Part shown: positions 14,085 to 21,377 of the stretch, one piece after another
Layout: the number at the start of each line of letters is the position of its first letter
Position numbering within the stretch: the first letter of the stretch is position 1
Source: an uncultured Oscillospiraceae bacterium
GTDB taxonomy: Bacteria; Bacillota; Clostridia; Oscillospirales; Oscillospiraceae
Reading direction: 5' to 3'
NCBI GenBank assembly: GCA_934646175.1
Contig: CAKUEI010000013.1
Coordinates: 1 to 25,699, forward strand
Length of the DNA: 25,699 nucleotides
Made by a program: the position numbers and the translations under genes
The notes under the pieces: model-generated
The model's database searches: none
Told to the model about the DNA's origin: nothing
What the model saw: the letters and a program-made list of their open reading frames with translations, nothing else

Positions 14085-15029
14085 ATGACTACGCTTGAAG
14101 CCGCCGAACTGCTGCGGCAAAAAAATCAGATCCTGATCCTGACCCACAGCCGGCCGGACGGGGATACTCTCGGTTGCGCCGCAGCTCTCTGCGCCTCCCT
14201 GCGCAAGCTGGGCAAGACCGCCTATGTGTTGAAAAACCCTGACACGACCGAGACCTACCAGGAATATGTGGCCGCCTATCTGGCCCCGGACAGCTTCCGC
14301 CCCGAATTCGTCGTGTCGGTGGACATTGCTGCCCTGCAGCTGCTGCCGGACAATGCGCTTCCTTACCGCACCCGCATCGACCTTGCCATCGACCATCATC
14401 CCTCCAATGAGGGCTTTGCCGCAGAAAACTGCGTCGATGCCTCCTGTGCCGCCTGCGGCGAGATTCTCTATGACATCTGCCGTACCCTGGTCCCCATGGA
14501 TGAGGAGATCGCTCTGCCCCTTTATGTGGCCGTCTCGACAGACACGGGCTGCTTTGTCTACAGCAACACCACGCCCAACACCCACCGCGTGGCGGCGGAG
14601 CTGATGGCCCTGGGGGAGTTTGCCCCCAAGATCAACAAAAAGCTTTTCCGCACCAAAACCTTCCGCCGCATCCGGCTGGAGGGGCTGATCGCGCAGTCCA
14701 TGCGCTTTATCGATGGCGGTGCCATCGTGTTCGCCCCCGTCACGCTGGACATGCTCCGCACGGCGGAGGCCACTGAGGCCGACGCGGAGGATCTTTCCGC
14801 CTTCACCAGCCAGATCGCGGGCGCCCACGTCACCGCCACCCTGAAGGAGACGGAAAAAGGCAACTGCAAAATTTCCCTCCGCACGGACGAGACCCTGAAC
14901 GCTACCGACGTTTGCCGTCTCTTGGGTGGTGGAGGCCACGCCGCAGCCTCTGGCGCGCTGTATCACGGCTCTGTGGAGGAGGCCATGAAGGTCCTTCTCG
15001 CCGCCATCCGTCAGGTCCAGGGGCGCTGA
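14085..15029 (+). CDS. nrnA: DHH/DHHA1 phosphoesterase, NrnA-like oligoribonuclease / pAp phosphatase
   Basis: A 314-residue DHH-family enzyme. NrnA degrades very short RNA oligonucleotides and dephosphorylates 3'-phosphoadenosine 5'-phosphate using Mn2+. The DHH catalytic domain has His21, Asp25 and Asp27 (HSRPDGDTLG), the FVVSVDIA segment with a metal Asp, DHHPSN with the signature pair, and VSTDTGCFVYSNTTP. The DHHA1 domain carries the substrate-binding glycine run RLLGGGGHAAASGA near the end. GAGGAGG lies upstream of the ATG, 12 bases after rbfA. This position between rbfA and truB is common in Firmicutes. Related cyclic-di-AMP linear dinucleotide hydrolases share the fold, so dinucleotide turnover is an alternative or additional role. 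Confidence 0.93.
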   Translation: MTTLEAAELLRQKNQILILTHSRPDGDTLGCAAALCASLRKLGKTAYVLKNPDTTETYQEYVAAYLAPDSFRPEFVVSVDIAALQLLPDNALPYRTRIDLAIDHHPSNEGFAAENCVDASCAACGEILYDICRTLVPMDEEIALPLYVAVSTDTGCFVYSNTTPNTHRVAAELMALGEFAPKINKKLFRTKTFRRIRLEGLIAQSMRFIDGGAIVFAPVTLDMLRTAEATEADAEDLSAFTSQIAGAHVTATLKETEKGNCKISLRTDETLNATDVCRLLGGGGHAAASGALYHGSVEEAMKVLLAAIRQVQGR

Positions 15030-15060
15030 AAGGCCCATTTTTTCCGCAAGGAGTCTTGTT

Positions 15061-15939
15061 ATGCCAAACGGAATTATTATCATTGATAAGCCCACGGACT
15101 GGACATCGCAGGATGTCTGCGCCAAGCTGCGCGGCACCTTCCGGGAAAAGCGCATCGGCCACGGCGGCACTCTGGACCCCATGGCCACCGGCGTCCTCCC
15201 CGTTTTCGTGGGCCGGGCCACCCGGGCGGTGGAGTTCTCCACAGAAGGGGAAAAGGAGTATCTGGCCGGGCTGCATCTGGGCACTGTCACCGACACCCAG
15301 GACACCTCCGGCCGCATCCTGCGGGAAGCTTCTGTCTCCGTAACGGCGGATGAGCTGGAGCAGGCCCTTGCCGCTTTCCGCGGCGAGATCGAGCAGGTTC
15401 CCCCCATGTACTCCGCCATCAAGATCGGCGGAAAAAAGCTCTATGAGCTGGCCCGCAAAGGCCGCGAGGTCGAGCGCCCCGCAAGGCATATCACCGTTTT
15501 TTTCCTGCATATCGAGGGGCAGACCTCCCCGGCGGACTTTCTCCTGCGCGTCCGCTGTTCCAAGGGCACCTATGTCCGCACGTTGTGCCACGACATCGGC
15601 GCGGCGCTGGGCTGCGGCGGATGCATGTCCTCCCTGCGGCGCACCATGGCCGCCGGATTTACGCTGGAGGACGCTGTTCCTCTGTCCGACGTGCTTTCCT
15701 CCGAGGAACCTTCCCGGCTGCTGCGGCCGGTGGAGTCCTGTTTTTCCACTCTCCCCGCCTTTACGCTGGCCGATATTTTCGACGAAAAGCGCTTGCGCAA
15801 CGGCGCGCCGGTCCTCCTTTCGGGGAAAGAGACCCCGCCCGGTCCCTATCGGGTGTACAGCGCCGGGGGAGAATTTCTCGCCCTCGGCCGGACGGAGCAG
15901 GACGCTCTGATTACGGTCAAAAGTTTTTTTGAGGTGTGA
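15061..15939 (+). CDS. truB: tRNA pseudouridine(55) synthase
   Basis: A 292-residue enzyme that isomerises U55 in the T-loop of tRNAs. Catalytic Asp39 lies in the family motif GGTLDPMATGVLPV, following KPTDWTSQDV and RIGHGG. Other conserved blocks are KEYLAGLHLGTVTDTQDTSGRI, QVPPMYSAIKIGGKKLYELARKG (substrate-binding loop), RVRCSKGTYVRTLCHDIG, and a C-terminal PUA-like part (about 235-292). AAGGAG precedes the ATG closely. It is followed by ribF only five bases after the stop, so both are translated from the same message. Length and order match Firmicutes relatives. Confidence 0.96.
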   Translation: MPNGIIIIDKPTDWTSQDVCAKLRGTFREKRIGHGGTLDPMATGVLPVFVGRATRAVEFSTEGEKEYLAGLHLGTVTDTQDTSGRILREASVSVTADELEQALAAFRGEIEQVPPMYSAIKIGGKKLYELARKGREVERPARHITVFFLHIEGQTSPADFLLRVRCSKGTYVRTLCHDIGAALGCGGCMSSLRRTMAAGFTLEDAVPLSDVLSSEEPSRLLRPVESCFSTLPAFTLADIFDEKRLRNGAPVLLSGKETPPGPYRVYSAGGEFLALGRTEQDALITVKSFFEV

Positions 15940-15944
15940 TATCC

Positions 15945-16856
15945 GTGGAACAGAAAAAACGTGTGATCGCCCTGGGCTTTTTCGATGGAGTCCATCTGGG
16001 CCACGGCGCACTGCTGGAAACAGTCGCCCGGCAGGCAGCCCTCATGGGTGCCGTCCCCGCTGCCGTTACCTTTGACACCCATCCGGACCAGCTGATTCTG
16101 CACCAGCCCGTTCCCCTCATCACCTCCCCCGCAGAGCGGGCCGATCTCATGCGGCGGCTTTACGGGATCGAGGACATCATTGTGGTCCCCTTCGACCAGC
16201 ACATGATGCATATGCCGTGGCAGGAATTTCTGGAGGAATTTCTCATCCAGGACTGCGGGGCCGTCCATCTGGTGGCGGGGCATGATTTTCACTTCGGCTA
16301 CCGGGGGGAGGGCAACCCGCAGCGTCTTCAACAGCGCTGTTCGGAGCTGGGCATCGGCTGCGACATCATCCCCGAGGTGGTCAAGGACGGCATCACCATC
16401 TCCTCCACCTACATCCGCACCCTTATCGCGCAGGGTGAAATGGAGCGGGCCGCCGCCTTTCTGGGGCACCCCTATACTTTGATCGGCTCGGTCCATCACG
16501 GAAAGCAGTTGGGTCGCCGTCTGGGCTTCCCTACGGTGAACCTTCTGCTGCCTGAAGGGGTCGTGGTCCCCGCCTTCGGCGTTTACGCCACCCGGGCCTA
16601 CCTGCCGGACGGGCAGGTGAAACTGGGGGTCACCAATGTGGGCGTCCGTCCCACGGTGGACGGAGAAAATTCCTCCGTCACGGTGGAGGCCTACCTGCTG
16701 GACTTCAACGGCGACCTCTATGACCAGACCATCCGCATGGAATTTTACCGGCACCTACGGCCGGAGCGGAAATTTTCCGACTTAAGCGAGTTGAAGGACA
16801 CGGTACTGCATAACGCGGACGAGACCCGTGCCTACTTCGCCTCCCGTGAAAGCTGA
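15945..16856 (+). CDS. ribF: Bifunctional riboflavin kinase / FAD synthetase
   Basis: A 303-residue enzyme that phosphorylates riboflavin to FMN and adenylylates FMN to FAD. The N-terminal nucleotidyltransferase domain has GFFDGVHLGH (11-20, HxGH-type), FDTHPDQLI, HDFHFGYRGEG, and the SSTYIR signature. The C-terminal kinase domain starts near 180 with GRRLGFPTVNLL (ATP/Mg-binding PTxN) and includes VTNVGVRPTV and a final MEFYRHLRPERKFSDLSELK. I choose GTG 15945 with GAGG ten bases upstream; the GTG at 15936 overlaps the truB stop and has no spacing for a ribosome site. It is the last gene of the operon. The product feeds FMN/FAD users such as the nitroreductase and TrxB in this window. Confidence 0.95.
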   Translation: MEQKKRVIALGFFDGVHLGHGALLETVARQAALMGAVPAAVTFDTHPDQLILHQPVPLITSPAERADLMRRLYGIEDIIVVPFDQHMMHMPWQEFLEEFLIQDCGAVHLVAGHDFHFGYRGEGNPQRLQQRCSELGIGCDIIPEVVKDGITISSTYIRTLIAQGEMERAAAFLGHPYTLIGSVHHGKQLGRRLGFPTVNLLLPEGVVVPAFGVYATRAYLPDGQVKLGVTNVGVRPTVDGENSSVTVEAYLLDFNGDLYDQTIRMEFYRHLRPERKFSDLSELKDTVLHNADETRAYFASRES

Positions 16857-16866
16857 ATCTCTCCCC

Positions 16867-16899
16867 GGCCCGCACGGCACTTTGCCGCGCGGGTCTTTA
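16867..16899. terminator. Hairpin between convergent ribF and spmB
   Basis: Arm 16869-16879 (CCCGCACGGCA) pairs with 16883-16893 around loop CTT, with one A-C mismatch; the stem extends by a G-C and a G-U pair. A short TCTTTA follows on the plus strand. The right edge touches the spmB stop codon. It is the only plausible terminator between the two convergent operons, but the U-tract is weak. Confidence 0.55.
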
Positions 16900-17421
16900 T
16901 GTCCCGAACAGCATCCGCGTCCAGAAGGCTGCAAACCAGAACCCGGCCAGATCGGCACACAGGGCCGCCGGAACGGCGTAGCGCGTTTTTCGGACCCCCA
17001 CCGCGCCGAAATAAACCGCAACCGTATAAAATGTGGTCTCGCTTGAGCCGAGCATGACCGCCGCCGTACGGCCGATGAGGGAATCCGGCCCATAGGTCCG
17101 GATCAGCTCCGCCCCCACCCCCAGTGCCGCCGAACCGGACACCGGCCGCACCAGCATCAATGCTATCGTCTCCGCCGGGATGCCCAACCGGGACAAAAAT
17201 GGTGCAAGCCCTTCCGCCAAGCAGTCCAGAACGCCGGAGGCCCGCAGCATGGAGACCGCAGTCAGCAGCGCCACCAGCGACGGGAGGATGCGCACCGCCG
17301 TCTTAAGGCCCTCTTTCCCCCCGTCCACCATCGCACCGTAAACATCCACCCGGCGGCTCAAGGCGTAAAGAGCCGTCCCCGCAAGGATGAAGGGAATCAG
17401 CAGTCCACCTATAAGCATCAT
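16897..17421 (-). CDS. spmB: Spore maturation protein B
   Basis: A 174-residue integral membrane protein of the nucleoside-recognition (Gate) domain family; with SpmA it is needed for proper spore-core dehydration and heat resistance in Bacillus and Clostridium. Hydrophobic helices alternate with conserved polar stretches: GGLLIPFILAGTALYAL, then VRILPSLVALLTAVSMLRASG, LVRPVSGSAALGVGAEL, and GSSETTFYTVAVYFGAVGVRKTRY, the most conserved family block. The ATG at 17421 has GGAGG eight bases upstream and overlaps the spmA stop as ATGA; an in-frame TTG five codons earlier overlaps that ribosome site. I saw no obvious SigE- or SigG-type promoter upstream of the pair. Confidence 0.93.
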   Translation of the reverse strand: MMLIGGLLIPFILAGTALYALSRRVDVYGAMVDGGKEGLKTAVRILPSLVALLTAVSMLRASGVLDCLAEGLAPFLSRLGIPAETIALMLVRPVSGSAALGVGAELIRTYGPDSLIGRTAAVMLGSSETTFYTVAVYFGAVGVRKTRYAVPAALCADLAGFWFAAFWTRMLFGT

Positions 17422-18008
17422 TCTCTGCGCCTCCAAAGGACGGCAAACAGCTTTGCCGCGCAGATCCCCGCCGTCACGGAGCAGAGGGAGGCCAGCCAGA
17501 CGGCGGGCAGAATGTCAAAGGGCGCCGCACACCCCGCCGCCGCCCGTACTCCGGCCACCGTGGTGGGGATCAGCTGGATGGACGCGGTGTTGCACACCAC
17601 CAGCATACAAAGCCCGTCGCAGGCCGTCCCCTGCATTCCACTGCGTTCATTCATCCTTCTGGCCGCCTCGATACCGAGGGGCGTTGCCGCATTCCCAAGC
17701 CCCAGGAGATTGGCCGAGACATTGGCCGAAACGGACTCCATCACCCCGTCGTCCCGCCGGAACTCCGGATAAAGCCGTCCCAGCAGGGGCCGCAGGAGCC
17801 GGGCCAGCTTTCCCGCCAGTCCGGAGCGGCGCATGACCTCCATGACCCCCATCCACAGGCACAAAAGCCCTGCCATAGCCACCGCAAGGGAAACGGCGTC
17901 CGCCGCCCCCGACAGCACCGCGGACGCTAAGGCTTCTCCTTTCCCGTTCAGGATGCCGAACACCACGGACAATAGCACCATCCCCGTCCAGATTACCGCC
18001 ATGGTCAC
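17418..18008 (-). CDS. spmA: Spore maturation protein A
   Basis: A 196-residue membrane protein, the length of B. subtilis SpmA, acting with SpmB in spore-core dehydration. It shows several hydrophobic helices (MAVIWTGMVLLSVVFGIL, AVSLAVAMAGLLCLWMGVMEV, and a C-terminal LPAVWLASLCSVTAGICAAKLFAVL) and the conserved block SVSANVSANLLGLGNAATPLGIEAARRM, followed by LCMLVVCNTASIQLIPTTV. The start is set at GTG 18008, with GGAGG eight bases upstream; the in-frame ATG two codons later has a long 14-base spacing. The open frame upstream codes for unlikely polar sequence. It is coupled to spmB by a four-base overlap and is divergent from abrB. It indicates a spore-forming lineage. Confidence 0.93.
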   Translation of the reverse strand: MTMAVIWTGMVLLSVVFGILNGKGEALASAVLSGAADAVSLAVAMAGLLCLWMGVMEVMRRSGLAGKLARLLRPLLGRLYPEFRRDDGVMESVSANVSANLLGLGNAATPLGIEAARRMNERSGMQGTACDGLCMLVVCNTASIQLIPTTVAGVRAAAGCAAPFDILPAVWLASLCSVTAGICAAKLFAVLWRRRE

Positions 18009-18154
18009 GAAGACCCCCTCCTTCCTGTCTCCTCCATCCATACGCATGGCGCGGGAAAACATACGAAAATCATCTGTTTGCTTTAAAAATTTTCTCCCAT
18101 TTCCTTCCGATCCTCCCAATTCTTCTTTTTTCTCTCAAAAATTTCTGCAAACGA

Positions 18155-18183
18155 TTGACAAACCAAATTTTACAAGTTACTAT
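18155..18183 (+). promoter_or_regulatory. Promoter of the abrB/spoVT-type gene
   Basis: TTGACA (18155-18160), a 17-base AT-rich spacer, and TACTAT (18178-18183). The -35 is perfect and the -10 matches four of six positions. It sits in the AT-rich stretch between spmA and abrB, 47 bases before the abrB start. Confidence 0.7.
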
Positions 18184-18229
18184 TATCATTGCTGTTTTAC
18201 TAAACTTCCCAAAGGAGGGGGGTTCTGGC

Positions 18230-18472
18230 ATGAAATCGACCGGAATCGTAAGAAAAGTCGACGAGCTGGGGCGCATCGTTCTCCCCATTGAGCTTCGCCG
18301 CACACTGGACATTGCCGAACGGGACACATTAGAGATCTATGTGGACGGATCGGCGATCGTATTGAAAAAATACCAGCCTGCCTGTGTCTTTTGCGACGAC
18401 GCGAAAGACGTGATCAACTACCGTGGCAAAAATGTCTGCCGCAACTGCATCAAGGCACTGACCGAAAAGTAA
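18230..18472 (+). CDS. abrB: AbrB/SpoVT-family transition-state regulator
   Basis: An 80-residue DNA-binding protein. The swapped-hairpin AbrB domain fills residues 1-50: MKSTGIVRKVDELGRIVLPI, then ELRRTLDIAERDTLEIYVDG and a KKYQP end. The tail has two CxxC pairs (CVFC and CRNC), as in many clostridial AbrB proteins, which could bind zinc or a cluster; B. subtilis AbrB has a single Cys there. AbrB represses stationary-phase and sporulation genes during growth. AAAGGAGG lies 11 bases before the ATG; the frame is open upstream but without a better start. It has its own promoter and terminator. Its convergent placement opposite rsmI and trmN6 resembles the B. subtilis abrB-yabC-yabB locus. SpoVT itself is longer. 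Confidence 0.93.
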   Translation: MKSTGIVRKVDELGRIVLPIELRRTLDIAERDTLEIYVDGSAIVLKKYQPACVFCDDAKDVINYRGKNVCRNCIKALTEK

Positions 18473-18512
18473 AAAACAGCCGCCAACCTTCCGGTTGGCG
18501 GCTGTTTTTTGT
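18471..18512 (+). terminator. Strong intrinsic terminator after abrB
   Basis: An 18-bp perfect stem, from A-run AAAAAACAGC (18471-18480) and CGCCAACC, loop TTCC (18489-18492), to the mirror arm 18493-18510, ending in six T residues. It begins within the abrB stop codon. The A-run on the left makes it usable on the minus strand as well. Confidence 0.92.
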
Positions 18513-18520
18513 CAAAAGAG

Positions 18521-18655
18521 CTTCGCAGAGTTTCGCGTTCGAAAACCTGAAAGCAATGAAATCGTTTTCTGCCGCGCACATGCCGCGGCAGAAAACACTT
18601 TGCGCAGAGCGAAGTGAATCCTGCTCGAAAAAGTGGCAAAGCCACTTTTTCGAGC
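18521..18655. repeat. Cluster of three adjacent hairpins between convergent abrB and rsmI (candidate structured or palindromic element)
   Basis: Three stems lie almost end to end. Hairpin A: 18564-18576 with 18584-18596, 13 bp, loop CACATGC. Hairpin C: 18596-18603 with 18609-18616, 8 bp with one G-U, loop GCAGA. Hairpin B: 18623-18637 with 18641-18655, 15 bp, loop AAA. In addition CTTCGC (18521-18526) is complementary to GCGAAG (18609-18614). Hairpin B lies 15 bases past the rsmI stop on the minus strand, so it may help end that transcript, but the rest exceeds what a terminator needs. No credible open frame covers the stretch. Part of hairpin B resembles 1793-1819. Confidence 0.65.
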
Positions 18656-18669
18656 GGTCTCATGGCCGT

Positions 18670-19509
18670 TTACTCCTCCATGCTGACGACAAACTGATAA
18701 AGCTCGTTTTTGGAAAGGCCCAGCTCCTTTGCCGCGGTCTTCACCGCGTCTCGCAGGGAAGCACCGCCTTCCATCAGCCCGCGCACCCGCCGCGCCCCGT
18801 CCTCCACGGTGGCGTTCTCTTCCTCCTCGGGGCACGCCCCGGCCACGACCAGGACGAATTCGCCCCGTGCCTCCCGCTCTCCGGTGTAAAGCTCCGCCGC
18901 TTCGCCCAGCGTGGTGCGGATCACCTCTTCGTGCAGCTTGGTAAGCTCCCGGCAGAGGGCCACGGTTCGTTCTCCGCCGAAGGTGTCCCGCAGGTCGCAC
19001 AATGTCGGCGCCAGCTTGTGGGGTGCTTCGTAAAAAATCATGGTCCGCGTCTCGCCCCGCAGCGTATCCAGCTGCCCGCGGCGGTTTTTCTTATTCATGG
19101 GGAGAAAGCCCTCAAAGGTGAACCGCCCGGTGGGAAGGCCGGACAGGGTAAGGGCCGTGATCAGAGCGCACGGCCCGGGGATAGATGTCACCGGCACATT
19201 TGCCTGGATGCACAGCTCCACCAGCTGCTCCCCCGGGTCGCTGATGGCGGGGGTGCCCGCATCGGTCACCAGGGCGCAGCTCTCCCCGGCCAACAACCGC
19301 TCCAGAATTTTGGGGCCGGACTGCTCAAAATTATGCCGGTGATAGGCGGTCATGGGCTTTTTCAGTCCCAGATGGTTCATCAGCTTCAGGGATACGCGGG
19401 TATCCTCCGCGGCGATAAAGTCCGCAGCCTCCAGTGCCTGCGCACAGCGGGGGGACAGATCCCCCAGATTGCCGATGGGCGTCGGCACCAGATAAAGCGT
19501 TCCTGTCAT
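18670..19509 (-). CDS. rsmI: 16S rRNA (cytidine(1402)-2'-O)-methyltransferase
   Basis: A 279-residue SAM-dependent enzyme that methylates the ribose of C1402 in the 16S decoding centre. It belongs to the tetrapyrrole-methylase-like fold. Conserved blocks are LYLVPTPIGNLGDLSPRC at the N-terminus, AAEDTRVSLKLMNHLG, the SAM-binding VTDAGTPAISDPGEQLV, the SIPGPCALITALTLSGLPTGRF region, GFLP, and FYEAPHKL. Length is typical. The ATG at 19509 has GGGAGTG eight bases upstream, six bases after the trmN6-like stop, so the two share a message. The order trmN6-rsmI opposite abrB matches B. subtilis, though the GIY-YIG gene (yazA) found between them there is missing here. Confidence 0.95.
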   Translation of the reverse strand: MTGTLYLVPTPIGNLGDLSPRCAQALEAADFIAAEDTRVSLKLMNHLGLKKPMTAYHRHNFEQSGPKILERLLAGESCALVTDAGTPAISDPGEQLVELCIQANVPVTSIPGPCALITALTLSGLPTGRFTFEGFLPMNKKNRRGQLDTLRGETRTMIFYEAPHKLAPTLCDLRDTFGGERTVALCRELTKLHEEVIRTTLGEAAELYTGEREARGEFVLVVAGACPEEEENATVEDGARRVRGLMEGGASLRDAVKTAAKELGLSKNELYQFVVSMEE

Positions 19510-19515
19510 GCTTTT

Positions 19516-20124
19516 TCACTCCCAGCTTAGCCCGCCCGGACGGGCGTTTTTTACCGCTTCCAGCAGAAGAAGCGGGGATCGCGCGCAAATTCGTTTCGGT
19601 TCCAGCCCGGCGTTTCTCAGGCCGCACAAAAGGTCCGTCAAACGGTCCTCCCGACCGCACAGTGCCATCTTTCCGCCGTTTCGGAGCAGGGACGCTCCCG
19701 CCAAGAGAAATGACGCCAGCGGCGTTTCCTGCCCTTCCATGCGGGCTCTTCCGCCGTCGCCGCCGCTGCCATGGGGATAATAAGGTGGATTGCACACCAC
19801 CAGATCAAAGCTGCCCTTGGGGGGCAGCTTTTTTTGCTCGGTAACGCCGCAGCAGATGACCCGTCCGGAAAGGCCGTTTTCCCGCAGGTTTTCCGCCGCC
19901 AGGCCTGCCGCCTCTTCGCTGTTGTCCACCCCGGTGAAGGCAAGTTTCTCCGCCCGGCAGGCCAGCAGAAGCATCAGCGCGCCGGAACCGCAGCCCAGGT
20001 CGCAGACCCGGTCCCCTCGGTGCACGGAAGCAAACCTTCCGAGAGCAAGGGTATCCCCCGTGAGGGGGAACCCCCCATCGCTCTGACGGAGCAGATAGGG
20101 GCCGATCACCTCCGGCTTTCTCAT
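19516..20124 (-). CDS. tRNA1(Val) adenine(37)-N6-methyltransferase-like protein (YabB/TrmN6 type), short form
   Basis: A 202-residue class I SAM-dependent methyltransferase. Motif I is DLGCGSG (42-48), an acidic residue follows the second strand at Asp67, and the N6-adenine/amino-methylase motif NPPY is at 112-115. The N-terminal PLTGDTLALGRFA block matches the usual FG-DAVLL-FA region of TrmN6. Family members commonly have about 240-250 residues; this one is shorter, mainly at the N-terminus and after NPPY, where a Gly-rich GSGGDGG insert sits. The start overlaps the upstream rlmI-type stop by four bases (ATGA). The position next to rsmI supports the tRNA-modification call. Another small-RNA or protein amide target cannot be excluded. 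Confidence 0.8.
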   Translation of the reverse strand: MRKPEVIGPYLLRQSDGGFPLTGDTLALGRFASVHRGDRVCDLGCGSGALMLLLACRAEKLAFTGVDNSEEAAGLAAENLRENGLSGRVICCGVTEQKKLPPKGSFDLVVCNPPYYPHGSGGDGGRARMEGQETPLASFLLAGASLLRNGGKMALCGREDRLTDLLCGLRNAGLEPKRICARSPLLLLEAVKNARPGGLSWE

Positions 20125-21323
20125 CCGTCCACCACCTGGAAGATGTAGAACTTCAGGTAATAGGACTCCCCGGCGCCCCAGAGGATGGGGTGGTCTGGGG
20201 CCTGGGTGCGGTATTCCACCTGACGCAGGCGGCGATGGGCGTCCCGGGCAGCCTCGCCGATGGTCTTGGTAAATAGCTCCGGCGTCATGAAGTGGGAGCA
20301 GGAGCAGGTCGCCAGGTAGCCGCCGTTTTTCACAATTTTCAGGCCACGCAGGTTGATCTCCCGGTAACCGGTCACCGCCTTCTTCACCGATGCGCGGGAT
20401 TTGGTGAAGGCCGGGGGATCCAAAATGACAAGGTCGAACCGCTCTCCTTCCTTTTCCAGTCTGGGCAGCAGTTCAAGCACATCGGCGCAGAGAAAGGAGA
20501 CCCGGTCCTCCATCCCGTTCAGGGCAGCATTTTTCCGAGCCTGCTGCACGCCAAGCTCGGACGCGTCCACACCGAGGACGCTTTCCGCCCCGCCCTTTGC
20601 GGCGTTCAGGGCAAAGGCCCCTGTATGGGTGAAGCAGTCCAGCACCCGGCCGCCCCGGGCCAGAGGCTGAATGGCAAGGCGATTATACTTCTGGTCCAGG
20701 AAGAAGCCCGTCTTTTGCCCCTCCGCCACGTCCACCTCATAGCGGACGCCGTTCTCCGTGATCTCCACCAGCGGGTCAAAGGGAGCGGAGAGGAAGCCCT
20801 TGGTGCGCTCCATCCCCTCCTTCAGGCGTACCTTCGCGTCGTTGCGCTCATAAGTGCCACGGATGGAAATGCCGTCCTCCGCCAGCACCTTCTGCAGCAG
20901 GGTGAGGATGCGTTCCTTCAGCCGGTCGATACCCAGCGCCAGAGATTCCACCACCAGCACGTCGGAAAATTTGTCCACCACCAGTCCGGGGAGGAAATCC
21001 GCCTCCCCGAAGATCACGCGGCAGGAAGAGGTGTCCACCGTGGTCTTGCGGTAATTCCACGCGTCCCGCACCCGCTTTTCCAGAAAGGCGTCGTCAATGA
21101 CCGTGTCCGGCGTGCGGGTGAGCATCCGCACAGCGATGGTGGACGCCCGGTTCAGAAAACCCACCCCCAGTGGGTAGCCGTTATAGTCCTGCACGTCGAC
21201 GATAGCGCCGTCCTCCGGTTCGCCCAGGATCTCGCCGATCTCGTTATCATAGATCCACGGGCCGCCCGCCTTCAGGGCGCGGCCTTCGCCCCGCTTTAAG
21301 CGGACAATTGCCTGTTCTGCCAT
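20121..21323 (-). CDS. Class I SAM-dependent rRNA (cytosine-C5) methyltransferase, RlmI-like
   Basis: A 400-residue protein with an N-terminal PUA domain (about 1-75, starting AIVRLKRGEGRALKAGGPWIYDNEI), a middle EEHEH-type region with FLPGLVVDKFSD and GQKTGFFLDQKYNR, and a C-terminal Rossmann methyltransferase with VLDCFTHTGAFALNAAKGG (SAM motif), LDPPAFTKSR and the TCSCSHFM segment that holds the candidate catalytic Cys. E. coli RlmI makes m5C1962 in 23S rRNA; the same position is the best guess. The ATG at 21323 has GAGAGGAG eight bases upstream. It heads a three-gene RNA-modification run (rlmI-like, trmN6-like, rsmI) with overlaps or short gaps. The RlmK relative makes m7G, so exact specificity is not certain. 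Confidence 0.9.
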   Translation of the reverse strand: MAEQAIVRLKRGEGRALKAGGPWIYDNEIGEILGEPEDGAIVDVQDYNGYPLGVGFLNRASTIAVRMLTRTPDTVIDDAFLEKRVRDAWNYRKTTVDTSSCRVIFGEADFLPGLVVDKFSDVLVVESLALGIDRLKERILTLLQKVLAEDGISIRGTYERNDAKVRLKEGMERTKGFLSAPFDPLVEITENGVRYEVDVAEGQKTGFFLDQKYNRLAIQPLARGGRVLDCFTHTGAFALNAAKGGAESVLGVDASELGVQQARKNAALNGMEDRVSFLCADVLELLPRLEKEGERFDLVILDPPAFTKSRASVKKAVTGYREINLRGLKIVKNGGYLATCSCSHFMTPELFTKTIGEAARDAHRRLRQVEYRTQAPDHPILWGAGESYYLKFYIFQVVDG

Positions 21324-21340
21324 GGTGAAAACTCCTCTCG

Positions 21341-21374
21341 CCGGGCAGGCGCGCGATGGCGCAGAGCTGCCCGG
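21341..21374 (-). other. Stem-loop between the XRE regulator gene and the rlmI-like gene
   Basis: CCGGGCAG (21341-21348) pairs with CTGCCCGG (21367-21374), and inside it GCGC (21349-21352) can pair with GCGC (21359-21362). On the minus strand it lies just after the XRE stop and about nine bases before the rlmI ribosome site. No T-run follows, so it is not a standard terminator. It may separate expression of the two genes. Confidence 0.4.
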
Positions 21375-21377
21375 GAC

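Noticed and set aside
13941..15422. A 493-codon minus-strand frame across nrnA and truB
   Set aside because: Both sense genes have intact catalytic motifs; no support for the antisense frame.
18009..18229. A sporulation-sigma promoter for spmAB
   Set aside because: I looked upstream of spmA on the minus strand and found no convincing SigE, SigF or SigG pair; the region holds only the abrB promoter with confidence.
18561..18655. Possible CRISPR array
   Set aside because: The units are palindromes of different sequence, not direct repeats with spacers.
18418..18663. An 81-codon minus-strand frame over the hairpin cluster
   Set aside because: It is built largely from hairpin arms, overlaps the abrB end, and lacks a ribosome site.
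18391..19530. A 379-codon plus-strand frame overlapping abrB and rsmI
   Set aside because: It passes through the abrB terminator and the hairpin cluster and is antisense to rsmI; no coding evidence.
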